From the NCBI GenBank assembly GCA_963422705.1, contig OY730443.1, positions 992,001 through 1,056,000 of the forward strand: a DNA stretch of 64,000 nucleotides. Reading direction: 5' to 3'. Of the stretch, positions 17,961-26,195 are shown piece by piece (position 1 is the first letter of the stretch; every line of letters starts with the position of its first letter). This stretch comes from G963422705 sp963422705. GTDB taxonomy: Bacteria > Poribacteria > WGA-4E > WGA-3G. The translations under genes were made by a program, and so were the position numbers. The notes below the pieces were generated by a model that did not search any database, was not told where the DNA came from, and was given only the letters and a program-made list of their open reading frames with translations.

Positions 17961-19205
17961 TTACGAAATTGGCCATCCCGGTGTTGGCTCAGTGCGGAGC
18001 CCTTCCAATTCGTAGAGTTGTTCAACGGTGATTTCGCGGCGAAGTTTCGCAGACAGAAGCGCGCCACTCATAATCTCCGTGACTTTCAAACCGACATCAC
18101 CATTGCTGATAGGCTGTGAATCGCTTTGACACGAGTTGAGAAAATCGAGAAATTTGTCTGGAAAAGATGCATCTGGAAGTTCCAATGCGGTTTTGACGAG
18201 GTTTTGGCGATAACGTCTGCGATTGCCATGTTCATCGATGTCCCACTCGCCTTGTTCAACGAAAAGGGTATCGTTGCTAAATGCACCCTCGGAACCGAAA
18301 ATGAAGATACCCTGCGGCTGCCCACCCATATTGCTAGCCCAGCCGTTTTCATACATAAATGACATGCCGTTGGTAAACCGAACAAATACAGAAGCGTGTT
18401 CCTCAACATCGTTAATCTCTTCACCAGTGTATTCAGGGAGCATTCCGCGATAGGCAATGCCGCTGATAGTAGCGGGCTGTGGAGAACCAAGCAGATAGAT
18501 AGAACGATTGATGAGGTAAACTCCTGTATCGTAGATGGTGCCACCGCCGCTGTAAACCGAATTAAGAAACCATCTACCGAAACCAAACATATCTACGTTG
18601 GGACGTCCACGAGTCCGGTAACTGGTGAGTCTACCGTAATAAACATCACCAAGTTTTCCGTTCGTTATGTAGTCCCGGATGGCGTAACTGGTGGAATCAA
18701 GGCATGTCCCACCGCTCTGGTATGCAAGTTTAACACCGGCCCTGTCGCATGCGTCACGCATATTCCTCGCTTCTGTGGCAGTGCGCGCCATCGGTTTTTC
18801 ACAGAAGACGTGTTTTCCAGCTTTTGCGGCTGCAACAGTCGCCGGCTCATGGACAAAGGGTGGGGTAGCAAGACTCACAGCGTCTAAATCACACTCCTTC
18901 AACATGACATTGTAGTCACGAAAGATTTTGACACCGGTGTTACTATACTCAGCCAAAAGCGCGCCGCTAGTTTTTAACTGCTCACGCGCTTCAACAGTAC
19001 CCGCCTTTTCCGCCTCCGCTTTTGCAGATGTGCTACGCGCTGCTGCGCTAGAAAGTACCTCTGCCTGCCTACGTTGTGCGTTCGCGGCTACTGTATCACA
19101 GACAGCAACGATTTGGGCATGCTCAGGATGCGCTAGGTAGCCGTTAATATGTGAACCGGAAATCATGCCGCACCCAATAAGACCAATTTTGATACGTTTT
19201 GTCAT
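17961..19205 (-). CDS. Gfo/Idh/MocA-family oxidoreductase
   Basis: The 414-residue protein has an N-terminal Rossmann domain (KIGLIGCGMISGSHINGY) with the conserved EKP motif (VFCEKPMARTATEA), whose Lys is catalytic. The C-terminal alpha/beta dimerisation domain has GGTIYDTGVY, which supplies the usual Asp/His-region catalytic residues. The family oxidises or epimerises sugars, inositols or sugar acids with NAD(P). An Ala/Lys/Glu-rich insertion of about 35 residues lies after the second strand, lengthening the protein beyond the usual 330-390. AAGGAG precedes the ATG. A strong promoter and a small ORF lie upstream on the same strand and may form its leader. Confidence 0.85.
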   Translation of the reverse strand: MTKRIKIGLIGCGMISGSHINGYLAHPEHAQIVAVCDTVAANAQRRQAEVLSSAAARSTSAKAEAEKAGTVEAREQLKTSGALLAEYSNTGVKIFRDYNVMLKECDLDAVSLATPPFVHEPATVAAAKAGKHVFCEKPMARTATEARNMRDACDRAGVKLAYQSGGTCLDSTSYAIRDYITNGKLGDVYYGRLTSYRTRGRPNVDMFGFGRWFLNSVYSGGGTIYDTGVYLINRSIYLLGSPQPATISGIAYRGMLPEYTGEEINDVEEHASVFVRFTNGMSFMYENGWASNMGGQPQGIFIFGSEGAFSNDTLFVEQGEWDIDEHGNRRRYRQNLVKTALELPDASFPDKFLDFLNSCQSDSQPISNGDVGLKVTEIMSGALLSAKLRREITVEQLYELEGLRTEPTPGWPIS

Positions 19206-19273
19206 TTTGATACTCCTTAAAGGCGTTGAAACACGAGAGATTTCCTCGCGCTAAAGTAAATTCGTCCATAGTT

Positions 19274-19423
19274 TTATAGTCGTCCTGTTGGCGTATGCCC
19301 TGCCCCTACTTTGACGTGCATATCTTGTAATTGAATTTGCACGTGTTCAATGCATTTTTGAAGATTCAGGAACGGAGATTGCGGATAGGACGCTATGCTA
19401 AAATTAAGTTCATCCAAAGACAT
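19274..19423 (-). CDS. 49-residue small ORF between a strong promoter and the Gfo/Idh/MocA gene
   Basis: The frame starts MSLDELNFSIASYPQSPF and ends at TAA 19276. AAGGGG lies about nine bases before the ATG, and a near-consensus promoter ends roughly 40 bases upstream. The sequence is hydrophilic with no Cys clusters and no recognisable domain. It may be a leader peptide, a small regulator, or a chance frame in the 5' leader of the oxidoreductase gene, whose start lies 68 bases downstream. Function unknown. Confidence 0.45.
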   Translation of the reverse strand: MSLDELNFSIASYPQSPFLNLQKCIEHVQIQLQDMHVKVGAGHTPTGRL

Positions 19424-19461
19424 TGGGCTAACCCCTTAGGCGCTATTAGATTATAATACCT

Positions 19462-19489
19462 ATTATAGATGTTTTCCATTTTTTGTCAA
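19462..19489 (-). promoter_or_regulatory. Near-consensus sigma70 promoter
   Basis: On the reverse strand TTGACA (19489-19484) and TATAAT (19467-19462) are both perfect and are separated by 16 bases. It points towards the 49-residue ORF and the Gfo/Idh/MocA gene. It is among the strongest promoter matches found in the window. Confidence 0.75.
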
Positions 19490-19510
19490 ATGTTTTAATC
19501 TCGCCATCTC

Positions 19511-19666
19511 ATGAATCCGTATATAAGAACATTGCCAAACCGTTTCATTGATGCTGAGAGGGTTGCGCCAGAATACCGTAATTTAGGGGACTATCCCACA
19601 GCGGCATCTTGTGAATTAGCGTCCGTTCTGAACAGAGAAATAAACGGTTTTGAAGTAAAAAAATGA
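19511..19666 (+). CDS. 51-residue small ORF of unknown function
   Basis: The frame begins MNPYIRTLPNRFIDAERVAP and ends at TGA 19664-19666. Its amino-acid make-up looks protein-like (YRNLGDYPTAASCELASVL), but there is no clear ribosome-binding site and no family was recognised. It could be a fragment of an older gene. It lies 72 bases before the PhyH gene on the same strand, in the 533-base gap that also holds the divergent promoter. Confidence 0.3.
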   Translation: MNPYIRTLPNRFIDAERVAPEYRNLGDYPTAASCELASVLNREINGFEVKK

Positions 19667-19738
19667 GGTTCCTTGAAAATTTTTAGAAATTCTGATAGGC
19701 TTATATTTAATCAAGATAGCAACAGCGGGGAATAATGC

Positions 19739-20575
19739 ATGCACATCACTCATTCCACCTTAACAGAAGAAGAGAAGTGGTATTTCGATTTACACGGTTT
19801 TCTCGTCTTGCGAGATGTTATTCCGAAGGACAAGGTTACAGAGATGTTGGAGGTGCTCTGGTACTGGTTGAGGGCTGACGACGCGGCGCTCGCACCTCCG
19901 TTAAAACGGAGTAGACAAGAACCGTGTAAAACGCATCTTGCTCATGTCCAATACGGACATGAGTTATTTGAAGAGCTCGCGATGAATCGCGACATCATGC
20001 GCGTGGTAGCAGGATTAATGATGAACGCCCCGCGACTGTTTCACTGCAATTTCACGATGATGACAAAGCATGATTCACCGCAGCATTTTCATCGCGATGA
20101 TAGCGGGTTTAAATTTCCAGCCGGCTTTCGTAATCCACATAACGATTATCAAGCCGCCGCGGGACATATCTACTGTAGCCACATTGCAACGTGGGTTGCC
20201 CTGGTTGATGTACCACCGGGAACCGGTTTTTGCCTTGTGCCTGGCAGCCATAAGTCCGAATTTACAACGCCGGCACATCTACCGGTGAAACACAATCCGC
20301 CGACATCCATCACACTGCCAATGAACGCGGGGGATGTCGCAATTTTCTCTACCAACCTTCTACACGATGCAAGTCCATGGACAGAGAATTATCCGCGCAT
20401 GAATATTTTTCAACGTTATCAATTGAGCGCCTATTTCAACGAGGCGGGGAAGGGGGGCTATCCATTTGACGAACATCGTGACAAAATCTCCGATGAACAG
20501 TATGAATTGGAATCGCTCTCCAAAGACATGAAGGCGGTTGTGCAGCGCATTCTACCCCAAGGAGGTAGTGAATGA
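19739..20575 (+). CDS. Phytanoyl-CoA dioxygenase (PhyH) family protein
   Basis: The 278-residue protein is an Fe(II)/2-oxoglutarate oxygenase of the PhyH family. The HxD iron motif is His118-x-Asp120 in QHFHRDDSG. The double-stranded helix continues with VPPGTGFCLVPGSHKSEF, the family's GS(H/x)K signature. The distal iron His is in NLLHDASPW, followed by an Arg-containing strand for 2-oxoglutarate. The family hydroxylates diverse lipids and secondary metabolites. GGGG precedes the ATG by about eight bases. The stop overlaps the next start by four bases (ATGA), so it is translationally coupled to the SDR gene, suggesting a shared pathway. Confidence 0.87.
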   Translation: MHITHSTLTEEEKWYFDLHGFLVLRDVIPKDKVTEMLEVLWYWLRADDAALAPPLKRSRQEPCKTHLAHVQYGHELFEELAMNRDIMRVVAGLMMNAPRLFHCNFTMMTKHDSPQHFHRDDSGFKFPAGFRNPHNDYQAAAGHIYCSHIATWVALVDVPPGTGFCLVPGSHKSEFTTPAHLPVKHNPPTSITLPMNAGDVAIFSTNLLHDASPWTENYPRMNIFQRYQLSAYFNEAGKGGYPFDEHRDKISDEQYELESLSKDMKAVVQRILPQGGSE

Positions 20576-21336
20576 ATTTGAAAGAGCATGTCTGTATCAT
20601 TACAGGGGGTGGAAGCGGTATAGGACGCGGCGCCGCACTCATCCTAGCGAAAGACGGGGCCACAGTCGTTATTGCTGGTAGAACTGCCGCGAAGGTGCAA
20701 TCTGTGAAGGCCGAAATTGTGGAGGCGGGGGGAAGTGCCATCGGCTACACGGTTGACGTGGCTGACTATTCTGGGGTGCAAGAGATGGTAACGGATGTGA
20801 TTGCCAAATTTGGGCGAATTGATGTCTTAGTCAACAATGCTGGACACAGTTCGTTGCACCGCCGGATGCTTAACACAACACCTGAGGAAATGCGTTCGGT
20901 TATTGATTCAAATCTTATCGGCACTTTTTTTTGTACGCAGGCAGTCGTGCCAGCAATGTTGAAAGCGAAATCGGGAACGATTATCAATATCTCCTCACTC
21001 GCAGCGTTTACCCCCGGCCCCTTCAGCGGTTTTCCTTATGGCGCCGCAAAAGCAGCAGTCATCAACTTCACAAAATTCCTCAACACCGATTTAAGGAATA
21101 CAGGTATCCGGGCGAGTGTTATCATCCCCGGCGAAGTCGCAACCCCGATTTTGGACAACCGACCAGTCCCCCCGAACGCGGAAGCACGCAAGACGATGGT
21201 GGATGTTGACGAAACGTCCGCCGCAATCCATCTCATTGCAACCCTGCCTCAGCGCAGCAACATTCCAGAGTTAGTTATCCAGCCAACGATGCAACGCAGT
21301 ACGGAAGGGGAACTCGTGCAATTTAACGAAACATAG
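20572..21336 (+). CDS. Short-chain dehydrogenase/reductase
   Basis: This 254-residue classical SDR has the nucleotide-binding GGGSGIGRG (about residues 12-20), NNAGH (about 88-92), the catalytic Ser in INISSLAAF, and YxxxK in FPYGAAKAAV. Family members oxidise or reduce alcohols, ketones or sugars with NAD(P). The ATGA overlap with the PhyH gene suggests that the two act in sequence, for example hydroxylation followed by oxidation of the alcohol (inference). AGGAGG lies just upstream of the start, within the end of the PhyH gene. Confidence 0.9.
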   Translation: MNLKEHVCIITGGGSGIGRGAALILAKDGATVVIAGRTAAKVQSVKAEIVEAGGSAIGYTVDVADYSGVQEMVTDVIAKFGRIDVLVNNAGHSSLHRRMLNTTPEEMRSVIDSNLIGTFFCTQAVVPAMLKAKSGTIINISSLAAFTPGPFSGFPYGAAKAAVINFTKFLNTDLRNTGIRASVIIPGEVATPILDNRPVPPNAEARKTMVDVDETSAAIHLIATLPQRSNIPELVIQPTMQRSTEGELVQFNET

Positions 21337-21360
21337 TGTATCACTAGCTGTAGAACATTC

Positions 21361-22404
21361 TTAACGGTGAATTGACGTTTGTGGGTGATAACGTGCCCAC
21401 GCAAACCAATAAATATTGACAGCCGGCAGCCGTTCTAAATGCGCACCTTTGTGCTTGCCACGCGTTGCTACACCGGTGATGAGATTCCATCGCGTTCCGG
21501 TAGCATCCTCGGCGAAATGCTGCTCACGTGAGGTGAAGGTGAGTACGCTACCCCCTAATGCACGCGCAAAGACGGCGGTTGCAAAAGAAGTTTTATCGTG
21601 AAAAATCAATAATGGAACACCATTGAGCGTGTCGTTGATTAAGGACGTTTCGACGAAATGGGGCAACGGATAAGCACGATAATGGCTGACTCCCTTCGTA
21701 TCCTCAACTTCAACGCCGATGACGAGGGCTTTATTTGCAAGCCTGTCATCGGTGTACTCCATTCCACTAACACCTGCGCGTTTACTCGCATGATAGTCGG
21801 CATAAACATCTTGCCTTTCGCTTTCGCGCGTCCTATTCTTAGATGTGACAGATAATACTTGTGTCGTTGGGTAGCTTAATTCCCAGGTGCTCCAGGCAAT
21901 CTGTGGCATGGCAGCCAGGCGTTTTAACCGTTTGCCCTTGAGTTTTCCCCGGACGGCTTCACCCGTAATATGTGACCAGAGCGAGCGGGTTTGATGGTCA
22001 TACATTAACATCGCGTCGCGCCACAGCTTACCGCTGACACCGAAGGTATAAGTATTTCCCTCCAACTTGCGACTATACACGATAGCCGTTTTGCACAATG
22101 GACACCAGGTGGTTGCAATTTTCTGTGCACCCACAACGTCATTGACAATTTCATGTCCGTTTAGCAGATAAAGGGAGTAGGCCCGGCTTTCCTCGTTAAA
22201 ACTGACACCGATGACTGGCGCGTCCGCCTCTAATTTTGCCTTATCCGCTGAAACGAATTGCGGCTCGAGGATGGCAGGAATGGCATCAAACGGGAGCAAC
22301 GTTCGAATCGCGTCATTTGAATAATCGATTCCCCCGCGCTCCGCTGATACCGTGAAAGGAATTGCGAAAAGAAGCACAGTCAATATCTGGATGGCGTTTT
22401 TCAT
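21361..22404 (-). CDS. DUF3179 domain-containing exported protein
   Basis: The 347-residue protein has a signal peptide (MKNAIQILTVLLFAIPFTVSAERGG). The DUF3179 core follows, with IATTWCPLCKTAIVY carrying the conserved C-x2-C pair, FGVSGKLWRDAMLMYD, and SLWSHITGEAVRGKLKG. The family is widespread but uncharacterised; its CPLC pair recalls redox or metal sites. ATG 22404 is preferred to 22419 because AGGAAA lies nine bases before it and the signal peptide then has a normal length. The gene converges with the SDR gene across only 24 bases. No functional partner is evident. Confidence 0.8.
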   Translation of the reverse strand: MKNAIQILTVLLFAIPFTVSAERGGIDYSNDAIRTLLPFDAIPAILEPQFVSADKAKLEADAPVIGVSFNEESRAYSLYLLNGHEIVNDVVGAQKIATTWCPLCKTAIVYSRKLEGNTYTFGVSGKLWRDAMLMYDHQTRSLWSHITGEAVRGKLKGKRLKRLAAMPQIAWSTWELSYPTTQVLSVTSKNRTRESERQDVYADYHASKRAGVSGMEYTDDRLANKALVIGVEVEDTKGVSHYRAYPLPHFVETSLINDTLNGVPLLIFHDKTSFATAVFARALGGSVLTFTSREQHFAEDATGTRWNLITGVATRGKHKGAHLERLPAVNIYWFAWARYHPQTSIHR

Positions 22405-22517
22405 AATATTTTTCCTCATTTTTCAGAGGTAAAACTGCGATAATCGTCAGATAGGCTGATATTATCATACGCTAACACCGGGCAAGTATGCAAGTGATAC
22501 CGATTGGAAAATGCGCG

Positions 22518-22817
22518 TTACACACGGAGATAAGAACGGAAGTCAGATATCGGGTTCTTGGAAAGCGCCAGCCATGTCAGATTGGTTGCAAACTCAAGTC
22601 CTGTTAGATTGCGAATTCTGGCAAAACCCGCCTTAAGCCATCCTAATCTGGACATATCCGCCTGCGTGATGAGCGTCCCAAACTTGGACTGAAGGAGACG
22701 GCATAGATTCGCGTCTGGAATGTTTACGTTTTGTGCGGTTGCGGTTTGCTCCGGTGCGAAAAAGAGCACCGACACAATGAAAAATAGGATAGTAAAAGGA
22801 ATCTGAATTCTTGACAT
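22518..22817 (-). pseudogene. Truncated copy of the LRR-dockerin secreted protein
   Basis: The 99-residue frame begins with the same signal peptide as the neighbouring LRR protein (MSRIQIPFTILFFIVSVLFF) and the same ATAQNV cleavage region. It then has IPDANLCRLLQSKFGTLIT, one LRR-like unit (RNLTGLEFATNLTWLALSKN) and a short unrelated tail. The roughly 92 bases of DNA encoding the signal peptide are nearly identical in the two copies, so this is a partial duplication that lost the repeats and the dockerin. A secreted short product is possible, but a decayed copy is more likely. Confidence 0.65.
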
Positions 22818-22914
22818 GATGCACCTCATTTTTATCAGTTTTCATCTAAAAAGTTGATAACGCGTTGTATCTCTATCCGTCCGGTGCCGGAGTTCACTTG
22901 TCGTTCGTTGTCCT

Positions 22915-24030
22915 TTAGCGAAAGTGACTTGCAACCGCGACGAGGTCCAGAATATCCACGGCGCCATCGCCATTGACATCGGCACGCCGGCTAGCAGCAG
23001 TGGCTGTCCCGAAGTTTTGGGAGACTGCCGTTAGATCCAGAATGTCTACTTTGCCATCCCGATTCACATCCCAGGTGGGGAATTGGGTGGTTTGGTTGCT
23101 GTTGCTGTAATCATCCAGATTATCTATCAATCCGGCAATTGGCGAGAAATCGAATATCTGGTTGTCTTCAAGATGCAAGTGTGTCAGTTTTCCCAACCCT
23201 TGTAGCGGCGAGATATCCCATATCTGGTTGCTGCCAAGAGACAACCTGGTCAGTTTTCCCAACCCTTGTAGCGGCGAGATATCCCATATCTGGTTGCTGC
23301 CAAGAGACAACCATGTCAGTTTTCCCAACCCTTGTAGCGGCGAGATATCCGAGATATTGTTGTCGGAAAGCCACAACGTTGTCAGTTTTCCCAACCCTTG
23401 TAGCGGCGAGATATCCGAGATATCGTTGAAGTAAAGCAGCAAGTGTGTCAGATTTCCCAACCCTTGTAGCGCCGAGATATCCGAGATATCGTTGCCGTAA
23501 AGCCCCAAGTCTGTCAGATTTTCCAACCCTTGGAGCGGCGAGATATCAGATATTTCGTTGAAGGAAAGCCACAAGTGTGTCAGTTTTCCCAACCCTTGTA
23601 GCGCCGAGATATCCGAGATATCGTTGCCGTCAAGATTCAACGTTGTCAGTTCTACCAACCCTTGGAGCGCAGATATATCGGAGATAGCGTTGAAGAAAAG
23701 CCGCAAGTGTGTCAGATTTCCCAACCCTTGTAGCGGCGAGATATCCGAGATATCGTTGCTCGAAACACTCAACTCTGTTAGATTGGTTGCAAACTCAAGT
23801 CCTGTTAGATTGCGAATTCCGTAACTAGTCACCTTAAGCGTTGTTAACGTCGCCATCTCCGCCTGCGTGATGTCCTCCCCTCGATTTTTGCCTAAGGCGG
23901 ACTCAAGGACACGGCGTAGATTCGCGTCCGGAATCTCTACGTTTTGTGCGGTTGCGGTTTGCTCCGGTGCGAAAAAGAGCACCGACACAATGAAAAATAG
24001 GATAGTAAAAGGAATCTGAATTCTTGACAT
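22915..24030 (-). CDS. Secreted leucine-rich-repeat protein with C-terminal dockerin-like domain
   Basis: The 371-residue protein has a signal peptide (residues 1-29), a cap region, then ten 22-residue leucine-rich repeats (about 83-302) of the internalin/SDS22 type with the pattern LTxLxLxxNxISDISPLQGL. A C-terminal pair of calcium-binding loops follows, DVNRDGKVDILDL and DVNGDGAVDILDL, the two halves of a dockerin type I fold. LRR solenoids bind proteins, and dockerins bind cohesins or act as calcium-stabilised anchors. No cohesin is encoded here. ATG 24030 gives a normal signal peptide. A truncated copy lies immediately downstream. Confidence 0.85.
   Translation of the reverse strand: MSRIQIPFTILFFIVSVLFFAPEQTATAQNVEIPDANLRRVLESALGKNRGEDITQAEMATLTTLKVTSYGIRNLTGLEFATNLTELSVSSNDISDISPLQGLGNLTHLRLFFNAISDISALQGLVELTTLNLDGNDISDISALQGLGKLTHLWLSFNEISDISPLQGLENLTDLGLYGNDISDISALQGLGNLTHLLLYFNDISDISPLQGLGKLTTLWLSDNNISDISPLQGLGKLTWLSLGSNQIWDISPLQGLGKLTRLSLGSNQIWDISPLQGLGKLTHLHLEDNQIFDFSPIAGLIDNLDDYSNSNQTTQFPTWDVNRDGKVDILDLTAVSQNFGTATAASRRADVNGDGAVDILDLVAVASHFR
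23125..23784 (-). repeat. Ten 66-base tandem repeats encoding LRR units
   Basis: The 66-base period encodes 22-residue leucine-rich repeats. Neighbouring units are highly similar at DNA level, especially 23190-23440, where two units encode the identical LSLGSNQIWDISPLQGLGKL. This suggests recent unit expansion by unequal crossing-over. Confidence 0.85.
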
Positions 24031-24272
24031 AATATGCCTCATTTCTATAAGTTGTCGGCTAAAAAATTGTTTCCCGGTGATACCGAGTTCAACGGCATTT
24101 TTGGTTTCGTTTTCATCGAAACTGAATTTATTTGGCTTTTGTCACGTCTCGACAATCCGTGCTTTTCTGCAGAGGATACTGTGAGAGTGATGGCGTTAAA
24201 ACGTTGTTTCAAAATAGGAACACCACTATAATGTTAGGAAATTATAGCACAATTGCCAAATGGGAAGCAAAT

Positions 24273-25346
24273 ATGAGTCAAGAATCCATCGAATTACTTC
24301 AATTGCTGACACAGGCGGATAGCGTCCCTGGACATGAGGCAGAAGTCCGGGAAATTTTTCGAGCAGAGCTGATGGGAACTGGGACAATCGGGACAGACAG
24401 GCTCGGGAGCATCTTTTGTACGTGCGTAGGGAGTGCGGCATTCCCACGCATCTTATTGGATTCGCATTTAGACGAAGTTGGGTTCATCGTGCAATGGATA
24501 ACCGAGTCAGGTTACGTCAAATTCCTGCCGTTAGGAGGATGGTGGGCACACACGCTGTTAGCTCAACGCGTTACCATCTCAACAAAGAGCGGTAAGGTTC
24601 CGGGGTTTATCGGTTCAGTGCCACCGCATCTGCTCGGTGCGGAGGCGCGTGACAAAGTGGTAGACATGAAAGAACTCTTTATTGACATTGGTGCCGAAAA
24701 CAGAGAACAAGCAGAGGAAGAATTCGGTGTGCTTCCCGGATGCCCGATTGCCCCTTACGCTCCATTTCAACGGCTAAAAAATAGCAAGTTGCTTGCCGCA
24801 AAAGCGTTTGATAATCGTGTGGGCGTGGCATTGGTGATTGAAACCCTTTTAGGACTGAAAGAGCATCCGAACACCGTTATCGGTACAGGCAGTGTGCAGG
24901 AGGAAGTTGGATTGCGCGGGGCTAAAACAGTGGCACAGTGTGTGAACCCTGATATTGCGATTGTGCTTGAGGGCCCACCTGCGGATGATACCCCCGGTTT
25001 AAACAGCGATGCGGTTCAAGGAAAACTCGGTGCCGGCGTACAAATCCGGTTGTATGACACTTCTATGCTTGTGAATCCGAATCTCGGAGAATTTGTGATT
25101 GAAACGGCAAGACGGCATCACATTCCGTATCAGATTGCCGTGCGTCATTCCGGCGGGACAGATGGTGGTTCCATTCACCAAGTCGGTGCCGGCGTTCCTT
25201 CCATTGTTCTCGGCGTGCCGGTGCGTTACGCGCATAGCCATGTCTCCATCATCAATATTGATGACTATTTCGCGACATTGAAGTTAATCACGCATCTGAT
25301 TGAGGAGATTGACACCTCTGTTGCCAAAGCGTTTTTGTTTGTGTAA
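24273..25346 (+). CDS. M42-family metallopeptidase (glutamyl aminopeptidase/endoglucanase-type)
   Basis: The 357-residue protein matches M42 peptidases. LLDSHLDEVGF supplies the first metal His and catalytic Asp, AAKAFDNRVG the bridging Asp, TGSVQEEVGLRGA the catalytic Glu pair, LEGPPADD a metal ligand, and PVRYAHSHVSIINIDD the last His. These enzymes form large tetrahedral cytosolic complexes that trim peptides; some members were once called cellulases. ATG 24273 is chosen because homology begins a few residues later; an in-frame ATG at 24231 would add 14 residues. AAGG-type spacing is weak for either. The next gene starts 11 bases downstream. Confidence 0.88.
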   Translation: MSQESIELLQLLTQADSVPGHEAEVREIFRAELMGTGTIGTDRLGSIFCTCVGSAAFPRILLDSHLDEVGFIVQWITESGYVKFLPLGGWWAHTLLAQRVTISTKSGKVPGFIGSVPPHLLGAEARDKVVDMKELFIDIGAENREQAEEEFGVLPGCPIAPYAPFQRLKNSKLLAAKAFDNRVGVALVIETLLGLKEHPNTVIGTGSVQEEVGLRGAKTVAQCVNPDIAIVLEGPPADDTPGLNSDAVQGKLGAGVQIRLYDTSMLVNPNLGEFVIETARRHHIPYQIAVRHSGGTDGGSIHQVGAGVPSIVLGVPVRYAHSHVSIINIDDYFATLKLITHLIEEIDTSVAKAFLFV

Positions 25347-25357
25347 AGGAGAGTCAA

Positions 25358-26194
25358 ATGGCACACGTTTTACCGAAAATTTCGTTTTGTGAACATCAGA
25401 TTAGCAGGCTGCTTATCGGCGATAACCCGATTTACGGTTATTCCCATTTTAATCAACTTTTATCGCAACACCAGCAGGCGTATCACACTCCGGAACGGGT
25501 TGTTGCGACGTTGAAGCGCGCGGAAGATGTCGGGATTAACGGGTGGCAGAATAGTCTGACAGAACGTTCACTTTCTGACCTGATGACGTACCGCGCAGAA
25601 GGTGGGACGATGCACTGGTTTTGCCTTAGCCCAGGTTCTGCCTGGTACGATGAACCCGACTTAGTTTTTGAAGCAGCGAAACATGCTCCATTCGGAATGG
25701 CACCGCACGGCGGTGGGGTTGGGCATCGGTGTTTGCGTGAAAATAGACTTGATTTGTTACAGGATATCCTCAAACGGATTCGCGATACCGGCGTGCTCGT
25801 CGGTTTATCTGTGCACGACGTGAGGCTATTGCACATTGCCGAGGACGAGGACTGGGACATAGACTATTATATGACAGGACTCTATAACCTTCACGGTGGA
25901 AGTCAAAAGTTTACGGATAAGTTTGGATACGCGCCATTGGGCGAAATCTATGCACGTGAGGATAGGGATGAGATGTGCAAGGCGATACGGCGGACAGATA
26001 AACCGTGCATTGCGTTCAAGGTGCTTGCAGCGGGGAGAACCGTTGCAAGTCCAGCGCAAATTCGCCAGGAAGTCAAATATACCTTGGAACGTATCAAACC
26101 GATTGACGTGCTTTTGCTTGGAATGTACCAGGAATTTGGAGATCAGATAGGAGAAAATGCTAGGTTGATTACAGAACTCTGTGAGGAATTGTAA
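25358..26194 (+). CDS. Unrecognised TIM-barrel-like protein, possibly aldo/keto-reductase-related
   Basis: I do not recognise a characterised family. The 278-residue protein begins with LLIGDNPIYGYSHFNQLL and contains RAEDVGINGWQNSL, HWFCLSPGSAWYD, FGMAPHGGGVGHR, LVGLSVHD, CIAFKVLAAGR and a C-terminal DVLLLGMY. Alternating hydrophobic strands and helices of this kind, ending in a strand with a small-residue turn, resemble aldo/keto reductases and related barrels. There is no signal peptide. AAGGAG precedes the start. It is flanked at 1-11 base spacing by the M42 peptidase and an aldo/keto reductase, so all three are probably one transcript. Confidence 0.6.
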   Translation: MAHVLPKISFCEHQISRLLIGDNPIYGYSHFNQLLSQHQQAYHTPERVVATLKRAEDVGINGWQNSLTERSLSDLMTYRAEGGTMHWFCLSPGSAWYDEPDLVFEAAKHAPFGMAPHGGGVGHRCLRENRLDLLQDILKRIRDTGVLVGLSVHDVRLLHIAEDEDWDIDYYMTGLYNLHGGSQKFTDKFGYAPLGEIYAREDRDEMCKAIRRTDKPCIAFKVLAAGRTVASPAQIRQEVKYTLERIKPIDVLLLGMYQEFGDQIGENARLITELCEEL

Positions 26195-26195
26195 C

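Noticed and set aside
17648..18067. 139-codon minus-strand frame partly in the gap before the molybdoenzyme operon
   Set aside because: It overlaps the oxidoreductase C-terminus in another frame and shows no family signal or ribosome-binding site.
23139..23784. Regular 66-base repeats that could suggest a CRISPR array
   Set aside because: They are in frame and encode leucine-rich repeats of a secreted protein; there are no unrelated spacers.
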